A program made the translations under genes and the position numbers. A DNA stretch of 64,000 nt from Pseudomonas lini (GTDB taxonomy: Bacteria > Pseudomonadota > Gammaproteobacteria > Pseudomonadales > Pseudomonadaceae): assembly GCF_001042905.1 (NCBI RefSeq), contig NZ_JYLB01000005.1, positions 434,001-498,000 of the forward strand. Direction: 5' to 3'. This document shows positions 35,142 through 43,857 of this stretch, piece by piece. The notes under the pieces were generated by a model. It searched no databases. It was not told the origin of the DNA and saw nothing but the letters and a program-made list of their open reading frames with translations. Numbering within the stretch: position 1 is the first letter of the stretch; each line of letters opens with the position of its first letter.

Positions 35142-35588
35142 ATGTTTGCCAAACTTGTTGCAGTATCCCTGCTGACACTGGCCAGCAGCCAATTGATGGC
35201 TGCCGAGTGCAAGACGACCATCGACTCCACCGATCAGATGTCCTTCAACACCAAGGCCATTGAAATCGACAAAAGCTGCAAGACCTTCACCGTTGAGCTG
35301 ACCCACTCCGGCAGCCTGCCAAAAAACGTGATGGGCCATAACTGGGTGCTGAGCAAAGAAGCCGACATGCAGCCGATCGCTACCGATGGTTTGACTGCCG
35401 GCATCGACAAGGACTACCTGAAAGAAGGTGATGCCCGCATCATCGCTCACACCAAGCTCATCGGCGCCAAGGAAAAAGACTCGGTGACTTTTGACGTGTC
35501 AAAGCTCAATGCTGCTGAAAAGTACGGTTTCTTCTGCTCGTTCCCGGGCCACATCTCGATGATGAAAGGTACGGTTACTCTGAAGTAA
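35142..35588 (+). CDS. azu: Azurin precursor
   Basis: Periplasmic type 1 blue-copper electron carrier, linked to cytochrome c551 and denitrification or redox-stress pathways. The 148-residue precursor has a 20-residue signal peptide (MFAKLVAVSLLTLASSQLMA), giving a 128-residue mature protein starting AECKTT. In mature numbering the copper ligands are Gly45, His46, Cys112, His117 and Met121, all present (MGHNW; FFCSFPGHISMM). Cys3 and Cys26 form the usual disulfide. In-frame upstream codons exist, but the signal peptide and GGAG fix the start at 35142. Confidence 0.98.
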   Translation: MFAKLVAVSLLTLASSQLMAAECKTTIDSTDQMSFNTKAIEIDKSCKTFTVELTHSGSLPKNVMGHNWVLSKEADMQPIATDGLTAGIDKDYLKEGDARIIAHTKLIGAKEKDSVTFDVSKLNAAEKYGFFCSFPGHISMMKGTVTLK

Positions 35589-35603
35589 TCGAATCGAACC
35601 CAC

Positions 35604-35634
35604 AAAAAAAGCGTCCATTAGGGACGCTTTTTTT
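35604..35634 (+). terminator. Terminator after azurin
   Basis: AAAAAAAGCGTCC-ATTA-GGACGC followed by T8. It is a textbook Rho-independent terminator and could act in either direction. Confidence 0.92.
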
Positions 35635-35663
35635 GTGCTCATTATTGGGCCAGGCCGAATCCT

Positions 35664-35763
35664 TGTAGGAGCTGTCGAGTGAAACGAGGCTGCGATCTTT
35701 TGATTGTGATCTTAAAAGCAAGATCAAAAGATCGCAGCCTCGTTTCACTCGACAGCTCCTACA
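35664..35763. repeat. Near-perfect 100-base palindrome (REP pair, GTGAAACGAGGCTGCGATC subtype)
   Basis: Arms of about 41 bases, reading TGTAGGAGCTGTCGAGTGAA then ACGAGGCTGCGATCTTTTGAT, are exactly complementary around a short centre of about 18 bases. It belongs to the TAGGAGCTG family and lies between azurin and the end of nadE. Confidence 0.85.
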
Positions 35764-35785
35764 GGTTTCTATAAGGGCAAGGTCC

Positions 35786-36613
35786 TCAAGGCGCAAACGG
35801 CATCACACGCTTGTGATGGGTCTTTTTGTAAGTGTCGCAGATGATCTTGAACGCTTCTTCACGCACCGGTTCGCCGTGCAGGAAGGCGTCGATCTCGGCG
35901 TAGGTCACGCCGTGGGACGCTTCGTCCGGTTTGCCCGGCGACAGGTCTTCTAGGTCGGCGGTCGGGATTTTTTCCACCAGCGACTCCGGTGCGCCGAAAC
36001 TGCGGGCAATCGCCCGGACCTGATTTTTCACCAGGCCGCTCAGCGGTGCGAGGTCGCAGGCGCCGTCACCGAATTTGGTGAAGAAGCCCATTACCGCTTC
36101 TGCCGCATGGTCGGTGCCGATCACCAGGCCGTGAGCCGCGCCAGCGATGGTGTATTGCGCGACCATGCGCATCCGCGCCTTTGTGTTACCCAGCACGAAA
36201 TCTTTCTGCACCGCCTCCTTACCCTCGAAGGCCGCCACTTCGCTGGCCAGGGATTTGACCGCCGGGCCGATGTTTACGGTGTGGCGCTCATCGGGGGCAA
36301 TGAAGTCCACTGAGGCCTGGGCATCATGTTCGTCGAACTGGACGCCATAAGGCAGGCGCACGGCGATGAACTTGTAGCTGGCATTACCCGTGCGCTCGCG
36401 CAGTTCACGCATGGCGCGCTGGGCCAGCAGGCCGGCGGTCAGGGAGTCGACGCCGCCGCTGATGCCCAGCACCAGCGTCTTGAGCCCGGCATTGACCAGG
36501 CAGTCCTGAATGAAGGTAATCCGCCGGGCAACTTCCGCCTCGAGGGCGAGTTGATCCGCGAAGGGCGGTTGGACCTTGAGCTGTTCAGCAATCTCACGCT
36601 GTACGGCTTGCAT
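35786..36613 (-). CDS. nadE: NH3-dependent NAD+ synthetase
   Basis: NadE amidates deamido-NAD to NAD using ammonia, the last step of both de novo and salvage NAD synthesis. The 275-residue product has the ATP pyrophosphatase P-loop LGISGGVDS near residues 48-56. It also has VIGTDHAAEAVMGFFTKFGDGACDLAPL and KIPTADLEDLSPGKPDE, which bind the dinucleotide. It lacks a glutaminase domain, so it is the short ammonia-dependent type. An in-frame upstream extension exists, but AAGGAG precedes the ATG at 36613. It follows pncB by 4 bases. Confidence 0.97.
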   Translation of the reverse strand: MQAVQREIAEQLKVQPPFADQLALEAEVARRITFIQDCLVNAGLKTLVLGISGGVDSLTAGLLAQRAMRELRERTGNASYKFIAVRLPYGVQFDEHDAQASVDFIAPDERHTVNIGPAVKSLASEVAAFEGKEAVQKDFVLGNTKARMRMVAQYTIAGAAHGLVIGTDHAAEAVMGFFTKFGDGACDLAPLSGLVKNQVRAIARSFGAPESLVEKIPTADLEDLSPGKPDEASHGVTYAEIDAFLHGEPVREEAFKIICDTYKKTHHKRVMPFAP

Positions 36614-36617
36614 GAAT

Positions 36618-37844
36618 TCACTCCTTGCTAGATGGGCTTGAAATGGCGGCAGGTACTTGGAAAACATGTCGCAAATAGGCGACGAAATTCGGGTCTTTGC
36701 AGTGAGTCTTGCCAGGCTCATCAGAAATCTTGGCCACTGGCTGGCCGTTGCAGGCCGTCATTTTAAGCACGATGCTCATCGGTTCGACACCCGGAATATC
36801 GCACGTCAGGTTGGTGCCGATGCCGAAGCTGACATTGATCCGACCGCGCAATGCCCGAAAAATCTCCAGAGACTTGGGCAGCGTCAGACTGTCGGAAAAC
36901 ACCAGGGTCTTGCTCATCGGGTCGATGCCAAGCTTGTGATAGTGGGCGATGGCTTTTTCCGCCCACTGCACCGGGTCACCGGAATCGTGGCGCAAGCCGT
37001 CGAAGAGCTTGGCAAAGAACAGGTCGAAATCGTTGAGGAAGGCATCGGAGGTGATGCAGTCGGTCAGGGCGATTCCCAGCAATCCCCGGTATTCACGGAC
37101 CCAACAGTCGAGGGCGGCAATCTGGCTGTCGATCAGCCGCGGACCGAGTTGCTGGTGCGCCATGATCCATTCGTGGGCCATAGTGCCCAGCGGCTTCATG
37201 TCCAGCTCCCGGGACAGGTGCACGTTGCTGGTACCGACGAAGCGACCGGGGAAGTCATGCTTGAGCACGTTCACCACTTCTTCCTGTACACGGTACGAGA
37301 AGCGACGGCGGGTGCCGAAATCGGCTACTTGCAACTCGGACAATTCGTCCGCGCTGGCGTTGGCGGTCAGCCAGTCGAACTTGCGATAGAGCTGCTCGCG
37401 GGCCTGTTCCAGGACGATTTCCCGGTAGCGATAGCGGTTGCGCACTTCGCTGACGAGTGCCAGCAGCGGCACTTCGAACAGAATCACGTGCAGCCACGGC
37501 CCGCGCAGACGGATGAACAACTCACCGTTTTCAATACCGGTGTGGATATAGCGCAGGTTGAAGCGGAACAGCCCGAGAAAACGCAGGAAATCCGGTTTCA
37601 GAAAGCTGATGCGCTCCAGGAAACTCAACTGATCGGCACTCAGGCTCAACTCGGCCAGTCGCTCGATCTGGAAACGGATCTCCGCCAGGTACGGGCGCAG
37701 ATCCTCGCTGTTACGGCAACGAAACTCCCATTCGACTTCCACGTTAGGGTAGTTGTGCAGCACCGCCTGCATCATCGTCAGTTTGTAGAAGTCGGTGTCG
37801 AGCAGGTTCTGCACGATGCGATCGGCAAACACACTCTCGCTCAT
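36618..37844 (-). CDS. pncB: Nicotinate phosphoribosyltransferase
   Basis: PncB converts nicotinate and PRPP to nicotinate mononucleotide, the entry step of the Preiss-Handler salvage route, and so feeds nadE directly downstream. The 408-residue product shows LDTDFYKLTMMQAVLHNYPNVEVEWEFRCRN at the N-terminus. GTMAHEWIMAHQ contains the catalytic histidine region, and GLRHDSGDPVQWAEKAIAHY and FSDSLTLPKSLEI are the phosphate-binding segments. The start is the ATG at 37844 after GGAG. An upstream extension to 37898 looks non-coding. Confidence 0.97.
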   Translation of the reverse strand: MSESVFADRIVQNLLDTDFYKLTMMQAVLHNYPNVEVEWEFRCRNSEDLRPYLAEIRFQIERLAELSLSADQLSFLERISFLKPDFLRFLGLFRFNLRYIHTGIENGELFIRLRGPWLHVILFEVPLLALVSEVRNRYRYREIVLEQAREQLYRKFDWLTANASADELSELQVADFGTRRRFSYRVQEEVVNVLKHDFPGRFVGTSNVHLSRELDMKPLGTMAHEWIMAHQQLGPRLIDSQIAALDCWVREYRGLLGIALTDCITSDAFLNDFDLFFAKLFDGLRHDSGDPVQWAEKAIAHYHKLGIDPMSKTLVFSDSLTLPKSLEIFRALRGRINVSFGIGTNLTCDIPGVEPMSIVLKMTACNGQPVAKISDEPGKTHCKDPNFVAYLRHVFQVPAAISSPSSKE

Positions 37845-38009
37845 AAGGGGTCTCCAGGCTGGCCGCGGCCCGTGGCAGCGACGTTGCAGCTGTTTCAATG
37901 AATGGGGCTAGTGGCGCATATCAGGGGTGGGGATAGCCAGTTTTTTTTGTGTTCATGATGGAATAATCACATATTGCTGGCCCCTTCAAATGCAAACACC
38001 TGTGGTTCC

Positions 38010-38171
38010 TCAATTATCTGCTGTTGCCTCAAGCGCTGCCTGGATGACGAGCGCCAGGCTTTCCCAGCTTCTTACATAGCCATCAAGGTGGGAGTGACGA
38101 GGAATAAGCCCTGTTTCAATTGCCTTGATCATTGCTGCTTTTATCATTTCATGGGTCGCTGATTTGGCCAC
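38010..38171 (-). CDS. 53-residue small protein in the accessory patch
   Basis: A short gene starting GTG with a near-ideal AAGGAG 8 bases upstream. The product reads MAKSATHEMIKAAMIKAIET, then GLIPRHSHLDGYVRSWESLA, then LVIQAALEATADN. It is helical with one conserved-looking WESL segment. It starts 3 bases after the stop of the 85-residue gene at 38175-38432, so the two are one operon. No family is recognised. Composition is AT-rich compared with pncB next door. Confidence 0.6.
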   Translation of the reverse strand: MAKSATHEMIKAAMIKAIETGLIPRHSHLDGYVRSWESLALVIQAALEATADN

Positions 38172-38174
38172 GAT

Positions 38175-38432
38175 TTACACTCCTTTGAATGTTATTTGGT
38201 CCAGCACGTCGACACCGTCCTGTAGCAATAAATAGGCTGGAAGTATCAGGCGGAAGAAATCAGCATCATTAGTATGTTTAACGGTTACAGAGGTCAACGC
38301 CTCTAAAAGGCTCGTGGCAGCGCGTATTCTGAAGCAGGCATCTTCAAATAACAGGTGGGGTGCGATGTGCGAGTCTATATAAAAAGTTGGAGTGTTAGAT
38401 GCGTTAGATTTAAGAGGCTGATAGCGATTCAC
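38175..38432 (-). CDS. 85-residue small protein, DUF3077/DUF6124-like
   Basis: The start is GTG at 38432, chosen because AAGGAG lies 7 bases upstream. A longer in-frame reading to 38558 has no RBS and a non-protein-like N-terminus. The product (NRYQPLKSNASNTPTFYIDS, then IAPHLLFEDACFRIRAATSLLEAL) resembles the small Pseudomonas DUF3077/DUF6124 proteins, which have a TF-V-P-x-LL-A-C pattern and are of unknown function. The assignment is by eye. It is followed 3 bases later by the 53-residue gene. Both lie downstream of the symporter gene and read in the same direction. Confidence 0.6.
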   Translation of the reverse strand: MNRYQPLKSNASNTPTFYIDSHIAPHLLFEDACFRIRAATSLLEALTSVTVKHTNDADFFRLILPAYLLLQDGVDVLDQITFKGV

Positions 38433-38564
38433 AGACGAACTCCTTGAGCGCGCTTGGGGTGTGAGGGCGCGAGTAATTGTTTTTTTATGGGTGTTGATAT
38501 TGCCTGGGCATTGCTTGTCGGCTGAACCACCGCATAAGTGCGCTGGCTCAGCGTTCATTGAAAT

Positions 38565-40022
38565 TTACGCGATCTGAGCTTTAGCAGCGGGCCGATCCGC
38601 ACAAACAGAGTTCTTCGGCGAGAGAGGATTTGTTATCGCGGGCCAAGCTGTCAAATCGAGATCCAGATCGCTAAATTTGCTTGAGTCAAAAACGGGGGTT
38701 TTTGTTCCAGTGCGACGTTGTTCATCATAGTCGCCAAGGATTCGCGTACAGACTTTGAATAGCAGTGTCATCGCAACAAGGTTGACCAAGGCCAAAAGTG
38801 TCATGGTGATGTCGGCAAACGCGAGCACCGTGGAAAGGTCTTCAACCGAACCCCAAAAGACCAGCATCAATACGGATATGCGGTACGTAACTAATGATTT
38901 ATGCGGCGCTGCGAAGATGAATCGTAAACTGTTTTCTCCCAGATAGTAGTTGTAGAGCATTGCCGTGAACACAAACAGGGCAAGTACCACGCTGATAAAC
39001 ATCCGGCCCCAATCGCCTACTACCTCAGCAAGCGAGTTTTGTGCCAACGCAATACCGTCGCCTTCGAAACCGGGAGCATAAAAACCAGAAAGCAAAATGA
39101 TCAACGCGGTACACGTACAAATAACGATGGTATCGATGAAGACACTGAACGCCTGCACCACGCCTTGTGCTATCGGATGGGCGATTTTTGCCGCAGAGGC
39201 GACGTTAGGCGCGCTGCCCAGTCCTGCTTCATTGGAGAACACTCCGCGCCTCACCCCCATAATGATTGCACTGCCCACCAGCCCGCCAAAAGCCTGATCC
39301 AGTCCGAACGCGCTTTTGACAATGCTGAGCAGCACTCCGGGGACCTGGTCGATTTGCAACACGATCACGTAAAGCGTTACACCGATATAGGCAACAACCT
39401 TAAGGGGAACCAATAAATCGGCGACCGCCGCGATACGCTTTATACCGCCCACGAACACTATGCCCAGCAACAAAGACAGCGTGAGTCCGGACCATGTCGT
39501 CGATAAACCAAAGGCATTGTTGAGAGAGTGCGATACGGCATGAGACTCAAGGCCATTAATGGCAAACCCGAAGGTCACCAAAAGCAGGAGAGCGGCAATC
39601 GTACCGAGCCAGCGTTTGCCCAGGCCATGCTGGATGTACCAGGACGGGCCTCCACGATATTGACCGTTTGCATCGCAGCGTTTGTAGAGTTGACCCAATG
39701 CGCATTCGAAAAAGCTACTCGACATACCCAATAGAGCTGTCATCCACATCCAGAACACCGCACCGGGGCCGCCCATGCTCACGGCAATGCCGACGCCAAC
39801 GATATTGCCGGTTCCGACCCGTCCGGCAAGGCAGAGCGTCAATGCCTGCAATGAGCTCAAGTGGGTGTTGCCGGTATGCGAGCTGCCACGTAATACCGAA
39901 ATCATGTGGACGAAGTAGCGAAGCTGTACAAATCGTGACCGGATGGTGAAGTAGGTTCCAAGTCCAAGAACTAAAGGTATCAAAACCTTTCCAGAGAGAA
40001 AGTCATTGATGACGTCAAGCAT
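38565..40022 (-). CDS. Alanine/glycine:cation symporter family protein (AgcS)
   Basis: 485-residue integral membrane protein with about 11 membrane helices that takes up small amino acids with Na+ or H+. Family features include GLGTYFTIRSRFVQLRYF at the start, LAGRVGTGNIVGVGIAVSMGGPGAVFWMW, the GVRRGVFSNEAGLGSAPNVASAA signature and FTAMLYNYYLGENSL. Base composition is clearly lower in GC than pncB and amaB, and the surrounding genes are also atypical, suggesting recent acquisition. It is divergent from an HTH protein that may regulate it, with 173 bases between them. Confidence 0.92.
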   Translation of the reverse strand: MLDVINDFLSGKVLIPLVLGLGTYFTIRSRFVQLRYFVHMISVLRGSSHTGNTHLSSLQALTLCLAGRVGTGNIVGVGIAVSMGGPGAVFWMWMTALLGMSSSFFECALGQLYKRCDANGQYRGGPSWYIQHGLGKRWLGTIAALLLLVTFGFAINGLESHAVSHSLNNAFGLSTTWSGLTLSLLLGIVFVGGIKRIAAVADLLVPLKVVAYIGVTLYVIVLQIDQVPGVLLSIVKSAFGLDQAFGGLVGSAIIMGVRRGVFSNEAGLGSAPNVASAAKIAHPIAQGVVQAFSVFIDTIVICTCTALIILLSGFYAPGFEGDGIALAQNSLAEVVGDWGRMFISVVLALFVFTAMLYNYYLGENSLRFIFAAPHKSLVTYRISVLMLVFWGSVEDLSTVLAFADITMTLLALVNLVAMTLLFKVCTRILGDYDEQRRTGTKTPVFDSSKFSDLDLDLTAWPAITNPLSPKNSVCADRPAAKAQIA

Positions 40023-40195
40023 TCAAAGCTCCTTGCTATTTAGAGTGCTGGCGGATTGATAGTGTGGCGATTCCTGAAAGCTTTCAGGTCCCGTAATATC
40101 CGGTCATTTATCGTTGTCGCAATTTCGCAAGTTGGTTAAAAGTGATGCGAGTTGCTGCTATATTTGAGCCTTCTGGCACTACTGTGAAGGCTTGT

Positions 40196-41005
40196 ATGCG
40201 TGATTTTCTTCCGGCTAACTTAAGGCTGCTGTGTAGTCACTACCGATCTGTCGCTGAAGTCTGTAGGAAACTTCGGATTAATCGTGGGCAATTTAATAAA
40301 TACTTATGTGGGAATAGCGTTCCAACAGCTTTTAACCTAAAGCGTATTTGTGATTTTTTTGGGGTGGAAGAGTTCGAAATAGGTCTGCCGACAGATCAGT
40401 TTGTCAACCTTGTTGGTGGCAAGGCGGTGCGAATAAACTCTTCTCGCGAGGTGTCGGCGCCGGAACGAATACTTGAACACCTTCGGCAACAGTCTTCTTT
40501 GCAAATAAAAGCCTATACGGGTTACTACTATGAGTATTACCACGCGATGACGGAGCCTGGCTCTATTATTTGCGCTTTGGTGCATGTATATGAAGAAGAC
40601 CAGCACTTCGTGTACGAACGAAATGAGCGTTTACAAATAGTCGGCGCGGAAGAGGAGTATGAGCAGTATCGGTATGTGGGAGTAGCCTACTACCTACAGG
40701 ATCGCTTGTTTCTCATTGATTACGAATCGCTGACCTCCAACGAAGTCAGCCAAACCATCCTTATTCCTAGCTTCAAAAGCTGTATTACTCGGCTCAATGG
40801 CTTGAAAATTGGCGTTTCCGCTGCGGACCATCGCACTCCCGCGTGTTCGCGTGTTGTTTGGGAATATCTCGGTCAGGAGATCAATCGAATCGATGTGTAT
40901 CGCAAGGTGCGGCTATACAGCATGGATGATCCAGTTATCGACGATGATTTGCGCGGACGCCTCGCGCAAACCAGCGTTGTCGACGGGCTCTTTGTTATTT
41001 CGTGA
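40196..41005 (+). CDS. XRE-type HTH regulator with large C-terminal domain
   Basis: About 269 residues. The N-terminal 70 residues look like a Cro/C1-type helix-turn-helix (LRLLCSHYRSVAEVCRKLRINRGQFNKYLCGNSVPTAFNLKRICDFFGVEE). The rest is Tyr-rich and probably beta-structured (KAYTGYYYEYYHAMTEPGSIICALVHVYEED), of no family known to me. The ATG at 40196 has AAGG upstream and starts close to the HTH. Longer starts at 40142/40145 are possible. It is divergent from the symporter gene and probably controls it. Low GC like its neighbours. Confidence 0.7.
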   Translation: MRDFLPANLRLLCSHYRSVAEVCRKLRINRGQFNKYLCGNSVPTAFNLKRICDFFGVEEFEIGLPTDQFVNLVGGKAVRINSSREVSAPERILEHLRQQSSLQIKAYTGYYYEYYHAMTEPGSIICALVHVYEEDQHFVYERNERLQIVGAEEEYEQYRYVGVAYYLQDRLFLIDYESLTSNEVSQTILIPSFKSCITRLNGLKIGVSAADHRTPACSRVVWEYLGQEINRIDVYRKVRLYSMDDPVIDDDLRGRLAQTSVVDGLFVIS

Positions 41006-41043
41006 GGCCGCAGTGATCCTGACAAGCCGGGTTGTCAGATTGA

Positions 41044-41088
41044 AGGGCCGCTGCGCGACCCAACGGGAGCAAGCTCCCTCGCTACAGG
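41044..41088. repeat. Solitary REP-like hairpin (GGGAGCAAGCTCCC core)
   Basis: GGGCCGCTGCGCGACCCAAC then GGGAGCAAGCTCCCTCGCTACAG is related to the GGGGGCTTGCCCCC family at 14292-14412. It lies between the convergent HTH and LysR genes, marking the right border of the low-GC patch. Confidence 0.6.
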
Positions 41089-41102
41089 TACTGAGTGCGG
41101 CA

Positions 41103-42014
41103 CTAAATTTGTGACAGGTCAGGACTATCAATCTGCTCCAGCATCCACTTCACAAAATCCCGCACCTTGGGTACTTCCGCCGAATGCTCCGGATACGCCA
41201 GGTAATAGGCGTCGGTGCTGGGCATTGCATGCTTCCAGGGAATGACCAGTTTGCCGTCGGCCAATTCCTCTTCCACCAGAAACTTCGGCAGCAGCGCCAC
41301 GCCGCAGCCGACCTGGGCGGCGCGGATGCACATGTAGAAGGTTTCAAAGCGCGGGCCGTGGTAGCTGTGCTCGGTGTGGTAGCCCTGGCTGTCGAACCAG
41401 TCGTGCCAGGCCTGGGGCCGGGAAGCGTTTTGCAGCAGGACCAGGTCGGTGAGTTGCGTGGGGTCGGTGAACGGCGTGTCCGGAAGGCTGCCCGGCGCGC
41501 AGACCGGCACCAGTTCCTCGCCAAACAGCTTCAGGCTTTCGGTGCCGGGCCGAGAGCCCTGGCCGAAGTAGAACGCCAAGTCGCTGCGACCTTGCAGCAG
41601 ATCATCGGCTTCCTGTTCGCTGCAAAGGTCCAGATGGATCGACGGATGGCGCAGGCGCCAGCCTTTCAAGCGTGGCACCAGCCAACGCGCACCGAAGGTC
41701 GGAGGCGTCGAGACGCGCAAGACTTCGGTATCACCGCCGTAGGAACGCAGGTAATGGGTCGACATTTCGACTTGGGTGAGGATTTTTCGTACCTCCACCA
41801 GGTACAAATCGCCGGCGGGGGTCATTTGCAGGCGTCGGCGCACCCGGCGGAACAACAGGTGTTGCAGCAATTCTTCGAGTTGCGCGACCTGTTTGCTCAC
41901 GGCGCTCTGCGTCAGGTTCAGCTCTTCGGCGGCACGGGTGAAGCTCAAATGCCGGGTCACGGCCTCGAAGCACTGCAGAGCGGTGATCGACGGCAAGTAG
42001 CGTTTATTCAGCAT
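41103..42014 (-). CDS. LysR-type regulator, probable regulator of amaBA
   Basis: 303 residues: N-terminal winged HTH (LPSITALQCFEAVTRHLSFTRAAEELNLTQSAVSKQVAQLEELL) and a GcvA-like effector domain (LRVSTPPTFGARWLVPRLKGWRLRHPSIHLDL). It is divergent from amaB, as its counterpart is in P. putida (recalled as PP_5259 beside PP_5258), so it most likely senses a pipecolate or aminoadipate pathway metabolite. The intergenic region of 186 bases contains a small palindrome (42149-42166) suitable as an operator. Confidence 0.88.
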   Translation of the reverse strand: MLNKRYLPSITALQCFEAVTRHLSFTRAAEELNLTQSAVSKQVAQLEELLQHLLFRRVRRRLQMTPAGDLYLVEVRKILTQVEMSTHYLRSYGGDTEVLRVSTPPTFGARWLVPRLKGWRLRHPSIHLDLCSEQEADDLLQGRSDLAFYFGQGSRPGTESLKLFGEELVPVCAPGSLPDTPFTDPTQLTDLVLLQNASRPQAWHDWFDSQGYHTEHSYHGPRFETFYMCIRAAQVGCGVALLPKFLVEEELADGKLVIPWKHAMPSTDAYYLAYPEHSAEVPKVRDFVKWMLEQIDSPDLSQI

Positions 42015-42148
42015 GGGTGGTCCTTTTTCTTGTTTCTCTATGCTCTTTTTTTTACCGGCAAATTCGCAGCATGAATAAACGGAATGATATCTCTCTTAAA
42101 GGTCGTTTGTTGGGTAACCTCGGGAGCGCTAAAACTACAGGTCTGATC

Positions 42149-42166
42149 AGCCGGGTTAATCCGGCT
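42149..42166 (+). promoter_or_regulatory. Palindrome upstream of amaB
   Basis: AGCCGG-GTTAAT-CCGGCT, 34 bases before the amaB start. It could be an operator for the divergent LysR protein or a leader hairpin; a T-rich stretch follows a few bases later. Confidence 0.35.
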
Positions 42167-42200
42167 GCACGTCTTCTGTTTTTTGCTTGAGGAGTGACCC

Positions 42201-43691
42201 ATGGTTGCCGCATTGCTTGATCGTCTTGGTGTGAACCCGGCCCTGTATCAGAACGGCAAAGTGCCGGTGCATTCGCCTATCGATGGCAGCCGTATCGCTG
42301 CCGTGAACTGGGAAGGCGCCGCTGAAGTCGAGCAGCACATCAGTCGCGCAGATCATGCGTTCGAACTGTGGCGCAAGGTTCCGGCGCCGCGCCGTGGCGA
42401 ATTGGTGCGTCAATTGGGCGACATCCTGCGCGAGTACAAAGCCGACCTCGGTGAGCTGGTGTCCTGGGAAGCTGGCAAGATCACTCAGGAAGGTTTGGGT
42501 GAAGTTCAGGAAATGATCGACATCTGCGACTTCGCGGTCGGTCTGTCCCGTCAGCTGTACGGTTTGACCATCGCCTCCGAGCGTCCTGGCCACCATATGC
42601 GCGAAACCTGGCACCCGCTGGGCGTCGTTGGCGTGATCAGTGCGTTCAACTTCCCGGTCGCCGTTTGGGCCTGGAACGCCACGCTGGCGCTGGTCTGCGG
42701 TAACCCGGTGATCTGGAAACCGTCGGAGAAAACCCCGCTGACCGCATTGGCCTGCCAGGCGCTGTTTGATCGCGTCCTGAAAAATTTCAGCGATGCCCCG
42801 CCACACCTGAGCCAAGTGATCATCGGTGGTCGCGATGCTGGCGAAGCCTTGGTCGATGACCCGCGTGTCGCGCTGGTCAGCGCCACCGGCAGCACCCGCA
42901 TGGGCCGCGAAGTGGCACCGAAAATCGCTGCACGTTTTGCCCGCAGCATTCTTGAGCTGGGCGGCAACAACGCAATGATCCTCGGCCCAAGCGCCGATCT
43001 GGACATGGCCGTACGGGCGATTCTGTTCAGCGCCGTCGGCACCGCCGGTCAGCGTTGCACCACTTTGCGTCGCCTGATCGCCCATGAGTCGGTGAAGGAA
43101 GAAATCATCACCCGCCTCAAAGCCGCTTACTCCAAGGTGCGCATCGGCCATCCGCTGGAAGGCAATCTGGTGGGTCCGCTGATCGACAAACACAGCTTCG
43201 AAAACATGCAGGACGCGCTTGAGCAGGCCTTGAGCGAAGGCGGCCGGGTGTTTGGCGGTAAGCGTCAGCTGGAAGACAAATTCCCCAACGCTTACTACGT
43301 TTCGCCAGCCATCGTCGAAATGCCGGAACAGAGCGATGTGGTGCGCGACGAAACCTTCGCGCCGATCCTGTACGTGATCGGTTACAACGATTTCGAAGAG
43401 GCGCTGCGCCTGAACAACGCCGTGCCACAAGGCCTGTCGTCGTGCATTTTCACCACCGACGTGCGTGAAGCCGAGCGGTTCATGTCGGCGGTGGGCAGTG
43501 ATTGCGGCATCGCCAACGTCAACATCGGCCCGAGCGGCGCAGAGATCGGTGGCGCGTTTGGCGGCGAGAAGGAGACGGGCGGTGGTCGTGAGTCCGGTTC
43601 GGATGCATGGCGCGGATACATGCGCCGTCAGACCAATACCGTGAACTATTCGCTGGAATTGCCGTTGGCTCAGGGGATTACGTTCGACTGA
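42201..43691 (+). CDS. amaB: L-2-aminoadipate-6-semialdehyde dehydrogenase AmaB
   Basis: Oxidises the semialdehyde (in equilibrium with piperideine-6-carboxylate) to L-2-aminoadipate in the D-lysine/pipecolate catabolic route. The 496-residue aldehyde dehydrogenase is of the ALDH7-like type: FNFPVAVWAWNA, GSTRMGREVA, catalytic Glu in LELGGNNAMIL and catalytic Cys in GTAGQRCTTLRRL, plus the GGAFGGEKETGGGRESGSD loop near the C-terminus. GAGGAG precedes the ATG. It forms a cluster with amaA and the LysR gene, as in P. putida. Confidence 0.93.
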   Translation: MVAALLDRLGVNPALYQNGKVPVHSPIDGSRIAAVNWEGAAEVEQHISRADHAFELWRKVPAPRRGELVRQLGDILREYKADLGELVSWEAGKITQEGLGEVQEMIDICDFAVGLSRQLYGLTIASERPGHHMRETWHPLGVVGVISAFNFPVAVWAWNATLALVCGNPVIWKPSEKTPLTALACQALFDRVLKNFSDAPPHLSQVIIGGRDAGEALVDDPRVALVSATGSTRMGREVAPKIAARFARSILELGGNNAMILGPSADLDMAVRAILFSAVGTAGQRCTTLRRLIAHESVKEEIITRLKAAYSKVRIGHPLEGNLVGPLIDKHSFENMQDALEQALSEGGRVFGGKRQLEDKFPNAYYVSPAIVEMPEQSDVVRDETFAPILYVIGYNDFEEALRLNNAVPQGLSSCIFTTDVREAERFMSAVGSDCGIANVNIGPSGAEIGGAFGGEKETGGGRESGSDAWRGYMRRQTNTVNYSLELPLAQGITFD

Positions 43692-43726
43692 AATGAGCTC
43701 AGATCTTTGATCCAATGAAAATCCAA

Positions 43727-43815
43727 TGTGGGAGCGGGCTTGCTCGCGAAAGCGGTCTTTCAGTTACATAGATACTGAATACACGGACGCCTTCGCGAGC
43801 AAGCCCGCTCCCACA
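43727..43815. repeat. Paired REP element between amaB and amaA
   Basis: TGTGGGAGCGGGCTTGCTCG followed by CGAAAG, and its exact complement, with about 38 bases between. It sits inside the presumed amaBA transcript, where such hairpins usually protect upstream mRNA or lower downstream expression. Confidence 0.85.
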
Positions 43816-43857
43816 CTGGAATGGATGTGTTTGTTAGGTTTCTGTTGGAGTCTGGCA

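Noticed and set aside
43726..43857. N-terminal extension of amaA
   Set aside because: The extra codons run through a REP pair. The ATG at 43858 has its own ribosome binding site and the family start.
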